From Streptomyces sp. NBC_00286 (GTDB taxonomy: Bacteria > Actinomycetota > Actinomycetes > Streptomycetales > Streptomycetaceae), in contig NZ_CP108054.1 in NCBI RefSeq assembly GCF_036173125.1, positions 868,001-932,000 of the forward strand: 64,000 nucleotides of DNA, given 5' to 3'. A model generated the notes under the pieces. It did no database searches and was not told where the DNA came from. It saw only the letters and a list, made by a program, of their open reading frames with translations. How positions within the stretch are numbered: the stretch's first letter is position 1; each line of letters starts with the position of its first letter. Positions 62,063 to 64,000 of the stretch are shown here, piece by piece. The position numbers and the translations under genes are program-made.

Positions 62063-63154
62063 ATGGCAGCTGACCCGCGCAGACCCCGCGTACTGCTCCT
62101 CACCAGCGGCCCCCTCGACGCCGGGGACGGAGAAGAGGCCGAGCTGGCGCTGAGCCTCGCCCAGGCCATGCCGGAGGTGGACCACTTCTGGTTCCGGCGC
62201 GGGCGGGAGCCGGCCGCCGCCTGGCGCGGCCGCTCGGTGCCGAAGGTGTCGCGGAACGGCGCTCCCGGCCTGCCGGAACGGCTCCAAGTCGCCGCCGTCG
62301 GCGCCCGGTTGGCGCGGCGGGCCGATCTCGTGCACGCCGTGCTGTCCATCAGTCCCGGCTTCCCCGCATTCTCCCGTCTCTGGCTCCCGCTGCTCCACGG
62401 GCGGCCGGTCCTGCACACCGTCCCCGGCGTCTGGGACCCGGGCCTGCTCGCGCGGTCCCGGCCGCTCGGTCCCACCGTGGCGCTGTCCGAGGTGACGGCG
62501 CGGGCGCTGGGCGCGGCGGGTTTCGGCAAGGTACCGGTCATCGGTCCCATGATCGAGCCGGCGGAGTGGCAGCTGCGGCCCCGGTCGGTCAGGGATCCGC
62601 CGATCGTCCTGGCCACGGGCCATCACGACCCGGGCGGCGGTGCGTACGAGGCCATCGGCGCGGCTGCGGTCGCCGCTCGCGCGGGAGCCCGTTTCCAGCT
62701 GATCCTCGCCGTCCAGGGGCGCCCCGGACAGCACGTCGGCCGCTTGGAGCAGTCGCTGCGCTCACGAGCGGCCCAGGAGGGACTTCACGCCAGCGAGGTG
62801 CTCGGCAGCGTCGAGGACCTGCCTCGGCTGCTGGCCGTCTCGGACATCGTGCTGCATCTCCCGCAAACTCTCGGCGGCCGCCCGGACGTCCCCTTCACCG
62901 TCCTCAAAGCCCTCGCGACCGGCCGCCCCGTCATCATGAGCGACCTCCCCCAGTTCTCTGGGCTGAAGGACGCCGTCCTGCGCGCCCCCGTCCCCCACCG
63001 AGCCGGCCATCTCCTTCTCCAGCTCCTGGACCGCCCCTGGTGGTGGGAAAAGCTCGCGGAACGCGGCCGCGCCACGGTCGAGGAACGCTTCGGTCCGGCG
63101 CGGTTCAGGTCGGGGTACGCGGCGCTGTACCGGAACCTCCTGGCAGGAGCGTGA
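62063..63154 (+). CDS. GT4-like glycosyltransferase
   Basis: A 363-residue GT-B protein starting at ATG 62063 after GGGAGG. The N-terminal domain has RVLLLTSGPLDAGDGEEAELALSLAQAM and LVHAVLSISPGF; the C-terminal domain has LATGHHDPGGGAYEAI, LHASEVLGSVEDLPRLLAVSDIVLHLPQTLGGRPDVPFTVLKALATGRPVIMSD, the acceptor/donor region of GT4 enzymes although the usual ExFG glutamate is weakly placed. No TM. Substrate unknown. Confidence 0.75.
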   Translation: MAADPRRPRVLLLTSGPLDAGDGEEAELALSLAQAMPEVDHFWFRRGREPAAAWRGRSVPKVSRNGAPGLPERLQVAAVGARLARRADLVHAVLSISPGFPAFSRLWLPLLHGRPVLHTVPGVWDPGLLARSRPLGPTVALSEVTARALGAAGFGKVPVIGPMIEPAEWQLRPRSVRDPPIVLATGHHDPGGGAYEAIGAAAVAARAGARFQLILAVQGRPGQHVGRLEQSLRSRAAQEGLHASEVLGSVEDLPRLLAVSDIVLHLPQTLGGRPDVPFTVLKALATGRPVIMSDLPQFSGLKDAVLRAPVPHRAGHLLLQLLDRPWWWEKLAERGRATVEERFGPARFRSGYAALYRNLLAGA

Positions 63155-63213
63155 GCCGAGAGCCGAGGCCTGGTACTGCAGCCGCAGTCGCGGAGCCTTC
63201 CTGACCTGTGGAA

Positions 63214-63239
63214 ACGCTCCTCACGAAGTGTTGGAGCGT
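63214..63239. terminator. Possible hairpin between convergent genes
   Basis: ACGCTCC (63214-63220) pairs with GGAGCGT (63233-63239) over a 12-nt loop, between the glycosyltransferase stop and the end of the convergent MFS gene. Modest stem, so low confidence. Confidence 0.35.
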
Positions 63240-63284
63240 CGATTCCGGCTCACGGGACTGAATCCGCTGCTCGTGAGCTTCGGT

Positions 63285-64000
63285 TCACTGCGCCTCGGCG
63301 CGGGTCAGCCGTGGCAGGGCGAGGGAGACCGTCGAGGCGGCGAGCAGGGCCGCCGCGCACGACACCTGGTAGCCCGCCGAGGCCCCGGCCGTGTCGACCA
63401 CCCACCCGGACGTGGCGTAGCCCAGCGCCACCCCGACGGAGAGGCCGGAGACGATCCAGGTGATGCTCTCGGTGAGCCGGGAGGCCGGCGCCAGACGGCC
63501 CACCAGCCCCATCGTGGTGATCAGGATCGGCGCGATGGCCATGCCCGCCACGAAGAGCATCCCCGCCAGTGCCGCAAGACCCGACGCGAACAACAGCGGT
63601 ACCACCGTCACCGCCATCACCCAGACGCTGACCAGCAAACTCCTCGTCACCGCCCCCCGCGGCCTGATCGCGCCGAAGACCGCGCCCGCCAGGCCCGAGC
63701 CGAACGCGTAAACGCCCAGCAGCAGTCCGGAGAGCGCCTTGTCATAGTGGGCTTCGGTGAACGCCACGGTCACGACCTCCACCGAACCGAAGGACGCGCC
63801 CACCGACGTCACCGTCAGCACCAGCAGGCCGAGTCCCGGGATGCGTAGCGCCCAGCCCCCGGCGCGTTGCGGGATGGGGCGCACCGGCGGTTCCGTACGC
63901 CGCTGGGCGGCGAACAGCAGGACGCCGACGGCGAGGAGGACCGCGGCAGTCAACGGTCCGGCCTCGGCGCTGCCCCCGGTCGACAGTGTGATCGCCAGGA
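63285..64000 (-). CDS. MFS transporter, N-terminal part beyond the window
   Basis: The frame runs from the stop at 63285 through the right edge without a break, giving 238 residues that form the C-terminal half of a major-facilitator protein. About seven TM helices are visible, including LTAAVLLAVGVLLFAA, ALRIPGLGLLVLTVTSVGASFGSVEVVTVAFTE, LLGVYAFGSGLAGAVFGAIRPRG and SITWIVSGLSVGVALGYATSGWVVD. The pattern resembles actinobacterial drug/sugar-efflux MFS members. The start lies outside. Confidence 0.85.
   Translation of the reverse strand, partial: LAITLSTGGSAEAGPLTAAVLLAVGVLLFAAQRRTEPPVRPIPQRAGGWALRIPGLGLLVLTVTSVGASFGSVEVVTVAFTEAHYDKALSGLLLGVYAFGSGLAGAVFGAIRPRGAVTRSLLVSVWVMAVTVVPLLFASGLAALAGMLFVAGMAIAPILITTMGLVGRLAPASRLTESITWIVSGLSVGVALGYATSGWVVDTAGASAGYQVSCAAALLAASTVSLALPRLTRAEAQ

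Overview
The window is actinobacterial and most likely from a Streptomyces chromosome. GC is very high with strong third-position bias, GTG starts are frequent, genes overlap by ATGA/GTGA, and the families are typical of the genus (LacI/DeoR-sensor regulators, CUT1 sugar importers, MMPL, GH15, MmyB-type XRE, modular PKS). Insertion-sequence remnants and many half-deleted genes suggest accessory, decaying DNA such as a chromosome arm. This placement is an inference from content only.

Layout. 0-6.3 kb: exopolysaccharide operon with a processive GT2 synthase, an AlgG-like membrane-anchored beta-helix protein, a second secreted beta-helix protein and a UDP-glucose-type dehydrogenase, closed by a perfect hairpin terminator. 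6.4-14.0 kb: sugar uptake and degradation locus with a DeoR-HTH/LacI-sensor regulator, lipoprotein binding protein, two permeases, a 2-hydroxyacid dehydrogenase and a DUF2264 protein. 14.2-16.3 kb: a MarR regulator and a chimeric scar joining parts of two unrelated genes. 16.4-21.1 kb: an MMPL exporter divergent from a NarL-type two-component system, separated by a seven-copy tandem repeat of about 43 bp. 21.2-25.1 kb: a TetR-controlled oxidoreductase/SDR/DoxX operon between gene remnants. 25.2-28.6 kb: MerR divergent from a DUF3159 membrane protein, with a twin palindrome in each promoter, then a secreted CocE/NonD hydrolase.

28.6-46.7 kb is a catabolic patchwork. It holds an IS630 fragment fused to a truncated dgcA-like gene, followed by an intact Rieske oxygenase/reductase pair (betaine demethylation type). 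Next come a TetR regulator, a TctABC transporter, a deleted glucarate dehydratase, an intact 5-dehydro-4-deoxyglucarate dehydratase and an IclR regulator. Then there are NmrA/DUF1330/SDR remnants, a cobamide-reductase/reductive-dehalogenase-like iron-sulfur protein with its own PDR-type reductase, an HxlR regulator and an alpha/beta hydrolase. An intact IS630 element with its CTAG target sits beside an IS21 remnant. One palindrome, AAACCGATCGGTTT, recurs at three promoters and ties several of these genes to the TetR protein at 32.2-32.7 kb. A second motif ties the iron-sulfur operon to HxlR.

46.7-57.5 kb: an Rrf2 regulator, an acyl-CoA dehydrogenase fragment, and a compact polyketide cluster. 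The cluster is one 2717-residue protein with order AL-ACP-KS-AT-DH-KR-ACP-TE, translationally coupled to a flavin-dependent halogenase. 57.6-64 kb: a small membrane protein, an MmyB-type regulator divergent from a quinone-reductase-like flavoprotein, a GH15 hydrolase, a GT4-like glycosyltransferase and an MFS transporter cut by the window edge.

The strongest candidates for something undescribed are the alginate-like polysaccharide operon coupled to a possible uronide-uptake locus, the PKS-halogenase pair, the split dehalogenase-like system with its operators, and the 43-bp repeat array upstream of the MMPL exporter. No tRNA, rRNA or CRISPR array was recognised.
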